Below, piece after piece: positions 1 to 6,460 of a DNA stretch of 7,623 bases. This DNA is from Acidobacteriota bacterium (GTDB lineage: Bacteria > Acidobacteriota > Thermoanaerobaculia > Multivoradales > JAHEKO01). The stretch lies in the NCBI GenBank assembly GCA_024638355.1, contig JAHEKO010000112.1:1-7623 (forward strand), given 5' to 3'. The notes below the pieces were generated by a model that ran no database searches, was not told the DNA's origin, and saw nothing but the letters and a program-made list of their open reading frames with translations. A program made the position numbers and the translations under genes. Position 1 is the stretch's first letter; each line of letters begins with the position of its first letter.

Positions 1-509
<509 letters not shown>

Positions 510-653
510 GGCGCGTGTCCCGGCCGGCAGCCGGCACGGGTTCGATCGACAGCAGGTCCGCGCCGTCTGCTCCTACGGACTGAGCCGAGTGTAGGGGCTG
601 ATAGATTGCGCTGTTATGAAAAGCGTCACTCTGTCGGCAGGCGGCGTCGAGAA
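510..653. promoter_or_regulatory. Divergent intergenic region, putative promoters for the kinase and the rightward operon
   Basis: These 144 bp separate two divergent start codons and are the only non-coding stretch of any size, so promoters for both directions probably lie here. Around 597-632 the sequence is distinctly richer in A and T than its surroundings. It contains weak -10-like hexamers on the plus strand, TAGATT at 602-607 and TGTTAT at 612-617, each 4 of 6 against TATAAT. I found no convincing -35 partner for either, so exact promoters are not assigned. A short inverted repeat (GCCGG, loop CAG, CCGGC; 523-535) lies just upstream of the kinase start and would be in its leader RNA. 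No operator was recognised. Confidence 0.4.
523..535 (-). repeat. Small GC hairpin in the putative kinase leader
   Basis: GCCGG at 523-527 and CCGGC at 531-535 can pair as a 5-bp stem with a 3-base loop (CAG). It sits 14 nt upstream of the kinase start codon on the minus strand. In such GC-rich DNA a stem this short is expected by chance, and no U-tract follows, so it is not a terminator. It could slightly hinder ribosome access, but that is speculation. Confidence 0.2.
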
Positions 654-1826
654 ATGAGCGTCGCCGATCCGCCGATCTCGACAGGGGAGCGCTGGGCCGA
701 TCGGCTGATCTGCAGCAAGACGGGCGAGAGCGGCGAGCTCGATCGCCCCGAGTTCCTGTCTCCCGCCGGCGCCCCGTGGCTGGTCCACTACCGGCTCGAC
801 GCGGCAGCAGGACCCGCCTTCAAGGCCGCGCTCGCCGAGCGGCCCTGGAATCTCTGGCGCTATCGGGAGCTCCTGCCGGTGAAGGATTGGGACAGGCGCG
901 TCGAGCTCGGTGAGGGGGGCACGCCGCTGGTGCGGCTCGAGCGAGCGGTACCCGCGGGGATCGAGGTGTGGCTCAAGGACGAGTCGGGCAACCCCACCGG
1001 CTCGTTCAAAGCCCGGGGGCTGGCGCTGGCGATTACCCGGGCGCGGGAGCTCGGAGCGGTTGGCGTGCAGCTGGCGAGCGCCGGCAATGCGGCCATCGCG
1101 ATGGCCGCCTACGCTGCCGCGGCAGGTCTCTGCTGCCGGGTGGCGGTGCCGGTCGACGCGCCGCGCACGGTCATCGAGCGCTGCCGCTTGCACGGCGCCC
1201 AGGTGATCGTCGCGGGTCGCAACCTGGCCGAATCCGGCGTCGAGCTGGCTCGCCGCGAAGGCGACTTCTGGGAGCTCTCGACCCTCAAGGAGCCCTACCG
1301 CGCCGAGGGCAAGAAGACCATGGGGCTCGAGATCGTCGAGCAGCTCGGTTGGTCGCTGCCCGACTGGATCGTCTATCCGACCGGGGGCGGCACCGGCATC
1401 GTCGGCATGGACAAGGCGTTCGACGAGCTCGAGGCGCTCGGCCTTCTGGCCGGCCGGCGGCCACGATTCGTGGCGGTCCAGATGGCCGGGTGCGCTCCGA
1501 TCGTTCGTGCTTTCGAGAGTGGACTGGAGCACGCGCCGCCCTGGGAGAGCCCGCGGTCGCGGGTTTGGGGCTTGCGGGTGCCGCGGGCGATCGGCGACTT
1601 CCTGATCCTGCGGGCCCTGCGGGCGACCGGCGGCACCGCGGTCGCGGTGGAAGAGGAGCGTATCGAGATTGAGCAGAAGCGGCTTGCCTGCGAAGCCGGG
1701 CTGCTGGTCGGTCCCGAGGGCGCGGCCGCCATGCTGGCGCTCGAGTCGTTGGCCGCGGAGGGCCGGATCGAGCGGGGCCAGCGGGTGGTTGTCTTCCAGA
1801 CCGGCCACCCCGGGAACTACGCATGA
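654..1826 (+). CDS. Threonine-synthase-like PLP-dependent enzyme
   Basis: This 390-residue fold-type II PLP enzyme probably converts O-phosphohomoserine to threonine in the cytoplasm, or does a related beta/gamma-elimination or replacement. The PLP Lys is K119 in NPTGSFKARG (113-122). The cofactor-contacting ASAGNAAIAM block is at 141-150. The phosphate-binding loop YPTGGGTG is at 241-248, and a conserved GPEGAAA stretch is at 353-359. The blocks LSTLKEPYRAEGKKTMG (208-224) and RVPRAIGDFLILRALR (308-323) match, from memory, a large clade annotated as threonine synthase. The N-terminus LICSKTGE (18-25) looks like the relic of that family's zinc ribbon with only one Cys. Oddities: FKARG replaces the classical FKDRG, and the protein ends TGHPGNYA where relatives end TG-x-GLKY-like. 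The open frame extends far upstream, but that part is antisense to the kinase, so the ATG at 654 is chosen. The first gene of the rightward operon, it overlaps the next by 4 nt. Confidence 0.87.
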   Translation: MSVADPPISTGERWADRLICSKTGESGELDRPEFLSPAGAPWLVHYRLDAAAGPAFKAALAERPWNLWRYRELLPVKDWDRRVELGEGGTPLVRLERAVPAGIEVWLKDESGNPTGSFKARGLALAITRARELGAVGVQLASAGNAAIAMAAYAAAAGLCCRVAVPVDAPRTVIERCRLHGAQVIVAGRNLAESGVELARREGDFWELSTLKEPYRAEGKKTMGLEIVEQLGWSLPDWIVYPTGGGTGIVGMDKAFDELEALGLLAGRRPRFVAVQMAGCAPIVRAFESGLEHAPPWESPRSRVWGLRVPRAIGDFLILRALRATGGTAVAVEEERIEIEQKRLACEAGLLVGPEGAAAMLALESLAAEGRIERGQRVVVFQTGHPGNYA

Positions 1827-2890
1827 GCGCCGGTCGGGCGCGGCTCCCCGGCGAGCGCGACCCGGAGCTCCAGTCGTTGCTCGCCGGCATGTTGGAGTCG
1901 GGGGACGCAGCGGCCGCGGTGGCGCTCGCGGGCAACACGGCCGGAATCGACCGGCTGGCCGTGGCCGGTCGCACCCGGGCCGACGACGGCCGGCGGCTGC
2001 GGGGAAGCGAGCTGTTCGACCTCGCCTCCCTCACCAAGCCGTTCACCGCCTCGTTGGCGCTGGCGCTCGATCGCATCGGCGCGCTGCCGCTCGACACCGG
2101 GGTCGGGGAGCTGTGGGGCGCGGCGGCGGCACCACGGCTGGCCGACCGCACGCTCGAAGCACTGCTGCGCCATCGCGCGGGACTGCGCGCCTGGGCTCCG
2201 CTCTACCGGCGGGCGAAGACGCGGGCCGGAGCGCTGCGCTTCCTGCTGTCGGGCGACGCCCTCGATACGCGGCGCGAGCGCTACGGCGACCTCGGCTATG
2301 TTCTCTGGGCGCTCAGCGCCGAGCGTGCCCTCGGCGCTTCCTACGGGAGCCTGCTGCGCCGCCACCTGCTCGAGCCGCTGGGCCTCCGGCGAGTCCGCGG
2401 GTCGCCGGAGGATCGTGCCGTGGTGGTCGAGTCGCGGCTCGACAACCGGCGCGAAGTCGAGCTGGCGGCCGCGCAGGGCATCGCCGTCGCCCGGGTCCGG
2501 GGTCCGCGGGCCGGTGCCGCTCAGGACGGCAATGCCCGCTTCATGGGAGGCTTGTCGGGACACGCGGGCCTGTTTGGCGCGGCGGAGGATCTCTGGCGCC
2601 TGGCCGCGGAATGGCTGGCGCCGGACCGTGTCCTGACGACGGCATCCGTTCGTGGCGCCCTCGCCGGCGGCCGCCGCTTCGCCCTAGGCTGGGCGCGGCG
2701 AACCGTGCGCGGCAGCGCCGGGCCGTATTTGAGCCCCGATTCGTTCGGCCATGTCGGATTTACCGGCGGCAGCCTCTGGATCGACCCATCGAGGGATGCG
2801 ATCATGGTGCTGCTGGCGCATCGAACGTCTGTAAAGGCCGACCTGGCCCCCTGGCGCCGGCGCTTTCACCGCATCATTCTCGACCCGTGA
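1823..2890 (+). CDS. Serine hydrolase of the beta-lactamase / penicillin-binding-protein family (AmiE/EstB-like)
   Basis: This 355-residue protein has the class C beta-lactamase-like fold (COG1680 type), an acyl-serine hydrolase. The SxxK motif is SLTK at 69-72, giving nucleophile S69 and general base K72. The second motif is Y154-G-D in RYGDLGYVLW. The third, KTG-like, motif is H310-V-G in FGHVGFTGGSLWIDP. A GGLSGHAGLFG segment (242-252) is typical of cytosolic relatives such as the muropeptide amidase AmiE, or the hydrolase modules fused to NagZ-type glycosidases (recalled family knowledge). No signal peptide or membrane helix is visible, so it is probably cytoplasmic and unlikely to be an antibiotic-resistance beta-lactamase. 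Its ATG overlaps the upstream stop as ATGA, implying translational coupling; a weak CGGGAA precedes it. Substrate unknown: candidates are peptidoglycan fragments, esters or D-amino-acid amides. Confidence 0.85.
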   Translation: MSAGRARLPGERDPELQSLLAGMLESGDAAAAVALAGNTAGIDRLAVAGRTRADDGRRLRGSELFDLASLTKPFTASLALALDRIGALPLDTGVGELWGAAAAPRLADRTLEALLRHRAGLRAWAPLYRRAKTRAGALRFLLSGDALDTRRERYGDLGYVLWALSAERALGASYGSLLRRHLLEPLGLRRVRGSPEDRAVVVESRLDNRREVELAAAQGIAVARVRGPRAGAAQDGNARFMGGLSGHAGLFGAAEDLWRLAAEWLAPDRVLTTASVRGALAGGRRFALGWARRTVRGSAGPYLSPDSFGHVGFTGGSLWIDPSRDAIMVLLAHRTSVKADLAPWRRRFHRIILDP

Positions 2891-2892
2891 CC

Positions 2893-2898
2893 GGAGGG
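2893..2898 (+). promoter_or_regulatory. Strong ribosome binding site for the thiolase gene
   Basis: GGAGGG lies in the 17-nt gap after the serine hydrolase stop, 9 nt before the ATG at 2908. It is the clearest Shine-Dalgarno in the window and fixes the thiolase start. Confidence 0.8.
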
Positions 2899-2907
2899 TA
2901 GCTCGAC

Positions 2908-4092
2908 ATGACCCAGGACCTTGTGATTCTCGACGGTGCGCGAACCCCGATGGCGGAGTTCGGCGCTTCCTTCTCGAACATCTCGGCGATCGACCTCGGT
3001 GCCCACGCGGCGCGCAACGCGCTCGAGCGCAGCGGGGTGGAGCCGGACGAAATCGACCACGCCGTGGTCGGCAACGCGCTTCAGACCTCGCCCGACGCGA
3101 TCTATGGCGCCCGCCACGTGGCGCTCAAGGCGGGCGTGCCCGAGGGGGTACCGGCGCTGACCGTCAACCGGCTCTGTGGCTCGGGGATCCAGTCGATCAT
3201 CTCCGGGTCGCACCTGATCCTGGCCGGAGAGGCCGAGACCTGCCTGGTCGGCGGCATGGAGAACATGTCGCAGGCGCCGCACTGCATCTGGGGCGCGCGC
3301 AACGGGCTCAAGCTCGGGCAGGGGCAGCTCAGCGATCTTCTGATGGTGGCGCTCCTCGACTCGTACTGCGGCTGCTACATGGCCCAGACGAGCAACAACC
3401 TGGCGAAGGAGTACGGCATCAGCCGTGAGCGGCAGGACGAGTTCGCCGTCATGTCCCAGGAGCGGGCGGCGGCGGCGTGGGAAGCGGGCCGGCTCGGCGA
3501 GGAGGTCGTGCCCGTCGAGGTAGGGCGCGGCAAGCGGGCGCGGACCGTCGAGCGCGACGAGCACCTTCGGCCCGGCACCACCATGGAGACGCTGGAGAAG
3601 CTGCCGACGGTCTTCGACAAGGAGGGCTTCGTGACTGCCGGCAACGCCTCGGGAATCGTCGACGGCGCGGCGATGATGGTGCTGACCACGGCCGAGAAGG
3701 CGAAAGCGGCCGGCCGCACGCCGATCGGCCGGATCCGGTCGTGGGCCACCGTCGGCGTCGAGCCGTCGCGCATGGGGATCGGCCCCGCGCCCGCGATCCA
3801 TGCGGCCGCCGGAAGGGCCGGGGTGGAGCTCGAAGACTTCGATCTGATCGAGATCAACGAAGCGTTCGCCGGCCAGATCCTGGCGGTCATTGAGGAACTC
3901 GACCTCGACATCGACAAGCTGAACGTCAACGGCGGGGCGATCGCCCTCGGCCATCCGCTCGGCGCGACCGGCTCGCGGATCGTCCTGACGCTGTTGAAAG
4001 AGCTCGGGCGCCGCGGTGGCGGCCTGGGCGTTGCGGCCGCCTGCATCGGCGGCGGCCAGGGGATCGCCATGGTGCTCGAGGTCGAAGGTTGA
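2908..4092 (+). CDS. Thiolase (acetyl-CoA C-acyltransferase / acetyltransferase)
   Basis: This 394-residue enzyme has the normal thiolase length. It catalyses either CoA-dependent cleavage of 3-oxoacyl-CoA or the reverse Claisen condensation of two acyl-CoAs, in the cytoplasm. The acyl-accepting Cys is C90 in NRLCGSGIQSI. NEAF at 317-320 is the oxyanion/active-site Asn block. The catalytic His is H349 in GGAIALGHPLGATGSR, and the second Cys is C379 in CIGGGQG. The loop with MSQAPH (120-125) and the GISRERQDEFAVMSQ helix (170-184) are also family-typical, so every catalytic element is present. Sequence alone cannot separate a degradative broad-range thiolase from a biosynthetic acetoacetyl-CoA thiolase. 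The neighbouring reductase, whose TTG start overlaps the thiolase stop, hints at coupled 3-oxoacyl/3-hydroxyacyl interconversion, as in PhaA-PhaB pairs or beta-oxidation. A good ribosome site precedes the ATG. Confidence 0.95.
   Translation: MTQDLVILDGARTPMAEFGASFSNISAIDLGAHAARNALERSGVEPDEIDHAVVGNALQTSPDAIYGARHVALKAGVPEGVPALTVNRLCGSGIQSIISGSHLILAGEAETCLVGGMENMSQAPHCIWGARNGLKLGQGQLSDLLMVALLDSYCGCYMAQTSNNLAKEYGISRERQDEFAVMSQERAAAAWEAGRLGEEVVPVEVGRGKRARTVERDEHLRPGTTMETLEKLPTVFDKEGFVTAGNASGIVDGAAMMVLTTAEKAKAAGRTPIGRIRSWATVGVEPSRMGIGPAPAIHAAAGRAGVELEDFDLIEINEAFAGQILAVIEELDLDIDKLNVNGGAIALGHPLGATGSRIVLTLLKELGRRGGGLGVAAACIGGGQGIAMVLEVEG
4078..4081 (+). promoter_or_regulatory. Ribosome binding site supporting the TTG start of the SDR gene
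   Basis: GAGG inside the last codons of the thiolase gene lies 7 nt before the TTG at 4089. Together with the TTGA stop/start overlap, and with the glycine motif coming only 11 residues in, it supports this rare start codon. Confidence 0.55.
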
Positions 4093-4844
4093 TCGACCTC
4101 GCGGGCCGCAGGGTGGTCGTCACCGGCGGCAGCCGGGGTATCGGCGCCGCTTGCTGCCGGGCCTTCGCGGCGGCCGGCGCGGCGGTGCTCGTGCACTTCA
4201 AGAGCGCCGACGCCGAGGCCGAGCGAATCCACGATTCGCTGCCCGGTGTCGACCACGCCGCCCATCTGTTCTATCAGGGCGATCTCTCCGAAGCCGAGGC
4301 CGTCGAACGGATGTTCGAGCACGTGAGCGGAGAGTGGGGGCGACTCGACTGCCTGGTGAACAACGCCGGTATCTGGGGACCCAATCCGCTCGCGGAGCTC
4401 GACGCCGAGGCGCTCGAGGAGACCTGGCGCGTCAACGTGCACGCCTGCTTCCTGTGCGGGCGCGCCGCGCTGCCGCTCCTCGAGGCGTCCGACGATGGCT
4501 CGATCGTCAACATCAGCTCGACCGCGGGCCAGCGTGGCGAGGCCTTTCACTCGCCCTACGCCGCTTCCAAGGGCGCGATCATCGCCATGACGAAGTCCTG
4601 GTCGACCGAGCTGGCGCCGAAAGTGCGCGTCAACGCGGTCGCCCCCGGCTGGGTCGACACCGACATGTCCGCCGCGGCCTACGCCGACGGCGGCCGCGAG
4701 CGGATCGCCTCCGAGATCCCGCTCGGGCGCATCGCCACCGCCGAGGACATCGCCGGGCCGGTGGTCTTCCTGGCCTCGCCGCTGGCCCGGCACATCACCG
4801 GCGAGATCCTCAACGTCAACGGCGGCTCGGTGCTGGCGGGGTAG
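4089..4844 (+). CDS. Short-chain dehydrogenase/reductase (SDR), FabG-like 3-oxoacyl reductase
   Basis: This 251-residue classical SDR is an NAD(P)-dependent oxidoreductase, most like 3-oxoacyl-ACP/CoA reductases. The cofactor loop TGGSRGIG is at 12-19, NNAG at 91-94, and the active-site Asn at N116. The catalytic triad is S144 (in NISSTAG), Y157 and K161 (in YAASK). The APGWVDTDM segment follows at 185-193, and the C-terminus GEILNVNGGSVLAG is the usual end of FabG-type enzymes. Arg within the glycine loop suggests NADPH preference, which is an inference. The gene begins with TTG in a 4-nt overlap with the thiolase stop, so it is probably translationally coupled to it. A 3-oxoacyl-CoA reductase (PhaB-like) or 3-hydroxyacyl-CoA dehydrogenase role is plausible, but the substrate cannot be read from sequence. 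Its last 29 nt overlap the agmatinase gene on the other strand. Confidence 0.92.
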   Translation: MIDLAGRRVVVTGGSRGIGAACCRAFAAAGAAVLVHFKSADAEAERIHDSLPGVDHAAHLFYQGDLSEAEAVERMFEHVSGEWGRLDCLVNNAGIWGPNPLAELDAEALEETWRVNVHACFLCGRAALPLLEASDDGSIVNISSTAGQRGEAFHSPYAASKGAIIAMTKSWSTELAPKVRVNAVAPGWVDTDMSAAAYADGGRERIASEIPLGRIATAEDIAGPVVFLASPLARHITGEILNVNGGSVLAG

Positions 4845-5706
4845 CCGAGTAGCCGAGGCACTTGTAGGCCAGGTTCGCGGCGATGAACTCGCTGGCGTGG
4901 AGGCCGGGAGTCGGGCGGACCTCTACGACGTCCATCGCCACGACTTCCTTGACGGCGAAGAGTAGCCGCAGGAGCCCCAGCGTCGAGTACCAGTCGCCGC
5001 CGCCGGGCACCGGAGTGCCGGTGGCGGGGAGGAAGCCGGGGTCGAAGTAGTCGACGTCGAACGTCAGGTAGACGCGGTCGGGCAGCTCGGAGAGCTCGGC
5101 TTCGAAGCGCTCGGCGGTGAGGCCGGGGAGCTCGCGGCCCCAGATCACGGGCAGATTGCGCTGGCGGACGAGCCTGGCCTCGGGGGTGGACAGCGAGCGG
5201 ATGCCGACGGCGAGGGTCGGCAGCTCGAGGTCGAGGATCCGGCGCATGGCGCAACCGTGGCTGTAGGGACTCCCCTGGTAGCTGTCGCGCAGGTCGGCGT
5301 GGGCGTCGAACTGGAGGACGCCGATCTCGCCGTGGACCTCCTTGGCCGCCGCGACCAGCGGCGGCGTGATCGAGTGCTCGCCGCCCAGAGCGACGACGAA
5401 CTTGCCGTCGCGCATCGGCGCCAGGGCGCCGACCCGGATTTCGTCGAGGGCTTCACCCTGCTCTTCGTGCCGCGGATCGAGGTCGGGCAGGGTGGCGATT
5501 CCCTGCGAGCTGATCTCGAGCCCGAGCTCGTCGTCCCACAGCTCGAGGTGGTGCGAGGCTCGCAGGATCGCGTCCGGACCCTGGCGCGTCCCCTTCTCCC
5601 AGCAGGTCGTGCGCTCGTAGGGGACCGGCAGGATGACCGAGCGGGCGGTGGAGTAGTCGCGCTCGCCGGGGTCGAGATCGGCGAAGGGCACGGGGTGGCC
5701 GGTCAT
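4816..5706 (-). CDS. speB: Agmatinase-type ureohydrolase (arginase/agmatinase family)
   Basis: This 296-residue manganese enzyme most likely hydrolyses agmatine to putrescine and urea. Arginase, guanidinobutyrase or formiminoglutamase activity is the alternative within this fold. All metal-ligand motifs are present: H111 in GGEHS (GGDHS is commoner), D134/H136/D138 in FDAHADLRD, and D217/D219 in TFDVDYFDP. The family Glu E262 is in VVEVRPTPG, and SHG at 149-151 is also typical. The start chosen is the ATG at 5704-5706, giving MTGHPVPFADLD and normal family length; the longer open frame upstream would run antisense through radC. No strong ribosome site is seen. The 3' end overlaps the SDR gene by 29 nt, and the last residues after CLGY (SATPPAPSRR) are not conserved-looking and follow an 8-bp tandem duplication. 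No arginine decarboxylase is visible nearby. Confidence 0.88.
   Translation of the reverse strand: MTGHPVPFADLDPGERDYSTARSVILPVPYERTTCWEKGTRQGPDAILRASHHLELWDDELGLEISSQGIATLPDLDPRHEEQGEALDEIRVGALAPMRDGKFVVALGGEHSITPPLVAAAKEVHGEIGVLQFDAHADLRDSYQGSPYSHGCAMRRILDLELPTLAVGIRSLSTPEARLVRQRNLPVIWGRELPGLTAERFEAELSELPDRVYLTFDVDYFDPGFLPATGTPVPGGGDWYSTLGLLRLLFAVKEVVAMDVVEVRPTPGLHASEFIAANLAYKCLGYSATPPAPSRR
4841..4856. repeat. 8-bp tandem duplication (GTAGCCGA twice) at the SDR stop / agmatinase C-terminus
   Basis: GTAGCCGA occurs at 4841-4848 and again directly at 4849-4856. The first copy contains the SDR stop codon (TAG, 4842-4844). On the minus strand the copies encode the junction between the conserved CLGY and the tail of the agmatinase. 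As 8 is not a multiple of 3, the second copy decides which frame the agmatinase tail uses. Confidence 0.85.
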
Positions 5707-5770
5707 GCGTGGGCGACTATGCCACAGGCCTCGTGCCAGACGCCGGGCTCGGTTGCCGTCCCAATGGACG
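5707..5770. promoter_or_regulatory. Short divergent spacer between agmatinase and radC
   Basis: Only 64 bp separate these divergent starts, so promoters for both genes must lie here or inside the neighbouring coding regions. No clear -10/-35 pair, operator or strong Shine-Dalgarno was recognised; the best radC candidate is a weak GGAC at 5766-5769, very close to the ATG. Confidence 0.3.
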
Positions 5771-6460
5771 ATGACCGAACGATCCAACTTCGTCCGCGAA
5801 GTGCCTGTCGAAGAGCGCCCCCGCGAGCGCTTGCTCGAGAACGGCAGCGCGGCCCTCACCGATACCGAGCTGATCGCCATCCTCCTGCGCACCGGCCGGC
5901 GCGGTCTGTCGGTAGTCGATCTCGCGCGCGGGCTGCTGCGCGATGCCGACGGCCTCGCCGGGCTGCTCGGCTTGACGCCGGCGACGCTGCGCCGGAGCGG
6001 GCTCGGCCCCGCCAAGTGCGCGTCTCTCTTGGCGGCGATCGAGATCGGGCGCCGGCTCGCCCGCGCCCGGCTGCCGGAGCGCGAGCCGCTGGCCCACGCC
6101 GAGGCGGTCGCCAGCTATCTGGGGCTTCGCTACTCGCGCAAGGACCAGGAGGTGATGGGGGCGCTCTACCTCGACACCCGAAACCGCCTGGTCGCGGAGT
6201 GCGAGATCTACCGCGGCACCCTCAATCGCGCGGCCGCCGAGCCGCGCGCCATTCTCAAGCGTGGCCTGCTGCGCGACGCCGCCGGCTTCATCCTGTTTCA
6301 CACCCATCCGAGCGGCGATCCCTCGCCGAGCGCCGAGGATCTGGGCTTCACGCGCCGCGTCGCCCAGGCCGGCGACGTGGTCGGCGTCCGCCTGGTGGAC
6401 CATCTGATCCTCGCCGCCGGGGGGCGCTGGCTGTCGCTGCGGCGGCGGGGTGGCTGGTAG
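5771..6460 (+). CDS. radC: RadC family JAB/MPN+ (JAMM) domain protein
   Basis: This 229-residue protein matches the usual RadC layout. The N-terminal block VPVEERPRERLLENG (11-25) and LTDTELIAILLRTG (29-42) is classic. A helix-hairpin-helix-like GLGPAKCASLLAAIEIGRR (77-95) follows. The C-terminal JAMM metalloprotease-type domain spans about 110-229, with metal-binding HTHPSGDPSPSAED at 177-190 (H177, H179, S187, D190) and the upstream acidic VAECE (141-145). The zinc-site residues are intact. RadC was named for DNA repair, but its biochemical role is unsettled. The ATG at 5771 is preferred over the in-frame ATG at 5705, because the extra 22 residues are Arg-rich, unlike the family, and would overlap the agmatinase start. 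Its stop is followed immediately by the stop of the convergent sulfatase-fold gene. Confidence 0.93.
   Translation: MTERSNFVREVPVEERPRERLLENGSAALTDTELIAILLRTGRRGLSVVDLARGLLRDADGLAGLLGLTPATLRRSGLGPAKCASLLAAIEIGRRLARARLPEREPLAHAEAVASYLGLRYSRKDQEVMGALYLDTRNRLVAECEIYRGTLNRAAAEPRAILKRGLLRDAAGFILFHTHPSGDPSPSAEDLGFTRRVAQAGDVVGVRLVDHLILAAGGRWLSLRRRGGW

Noticed and set aside
523..535. GC hairpin as a transcription terminator
   Set aside because: It has a 5-bp stem and no T-tract on either strand, and lies upstream of the gene starts rather than after a gene.
616..657. 13-residue plus-strand mini-ORF (MKSVTLSAGGVEK) ending in an ATGA overlap with the threonine-synthase-like start
   Set aside because: It was considered as a leader or attenuator peptide, but it has only one Thr codon, no Ile run, no clear ribosome site, and no terminator/antiterminator hairpins after it. 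Chance is the simplest explanation.
573..1808. 411-codon open frame on the minus strand
   Set aside because: It lies wholly opposite the threonine-synthase-like gene, is rich in Arg, Gly, Pro and His, and has no recognisable motif. Long antisense frames are expected in such GC-rich DNA.
2866..3954. 362-codon minus-strand open frame opposite the thiolase
   Set aside because: It shows no domain motifs, and its pattern mirrors the conserved plus-strand thiolase codons.
3375..4793. 472-codon open frame on the minus strand
   Set aside because: It is antisense to the thiolase and SDR genes, both of which have complete active sites; its composition is typical of a shadow frame.
5707..6015. N-terminal extension of the agmatinase to an upstream start at 6015
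   Set aside because: The added residues are Arg/Ser-rich, antisense to radC, and exceed family length. The ATG at 5704-5706 gives a normal agmatinase N-terminus.
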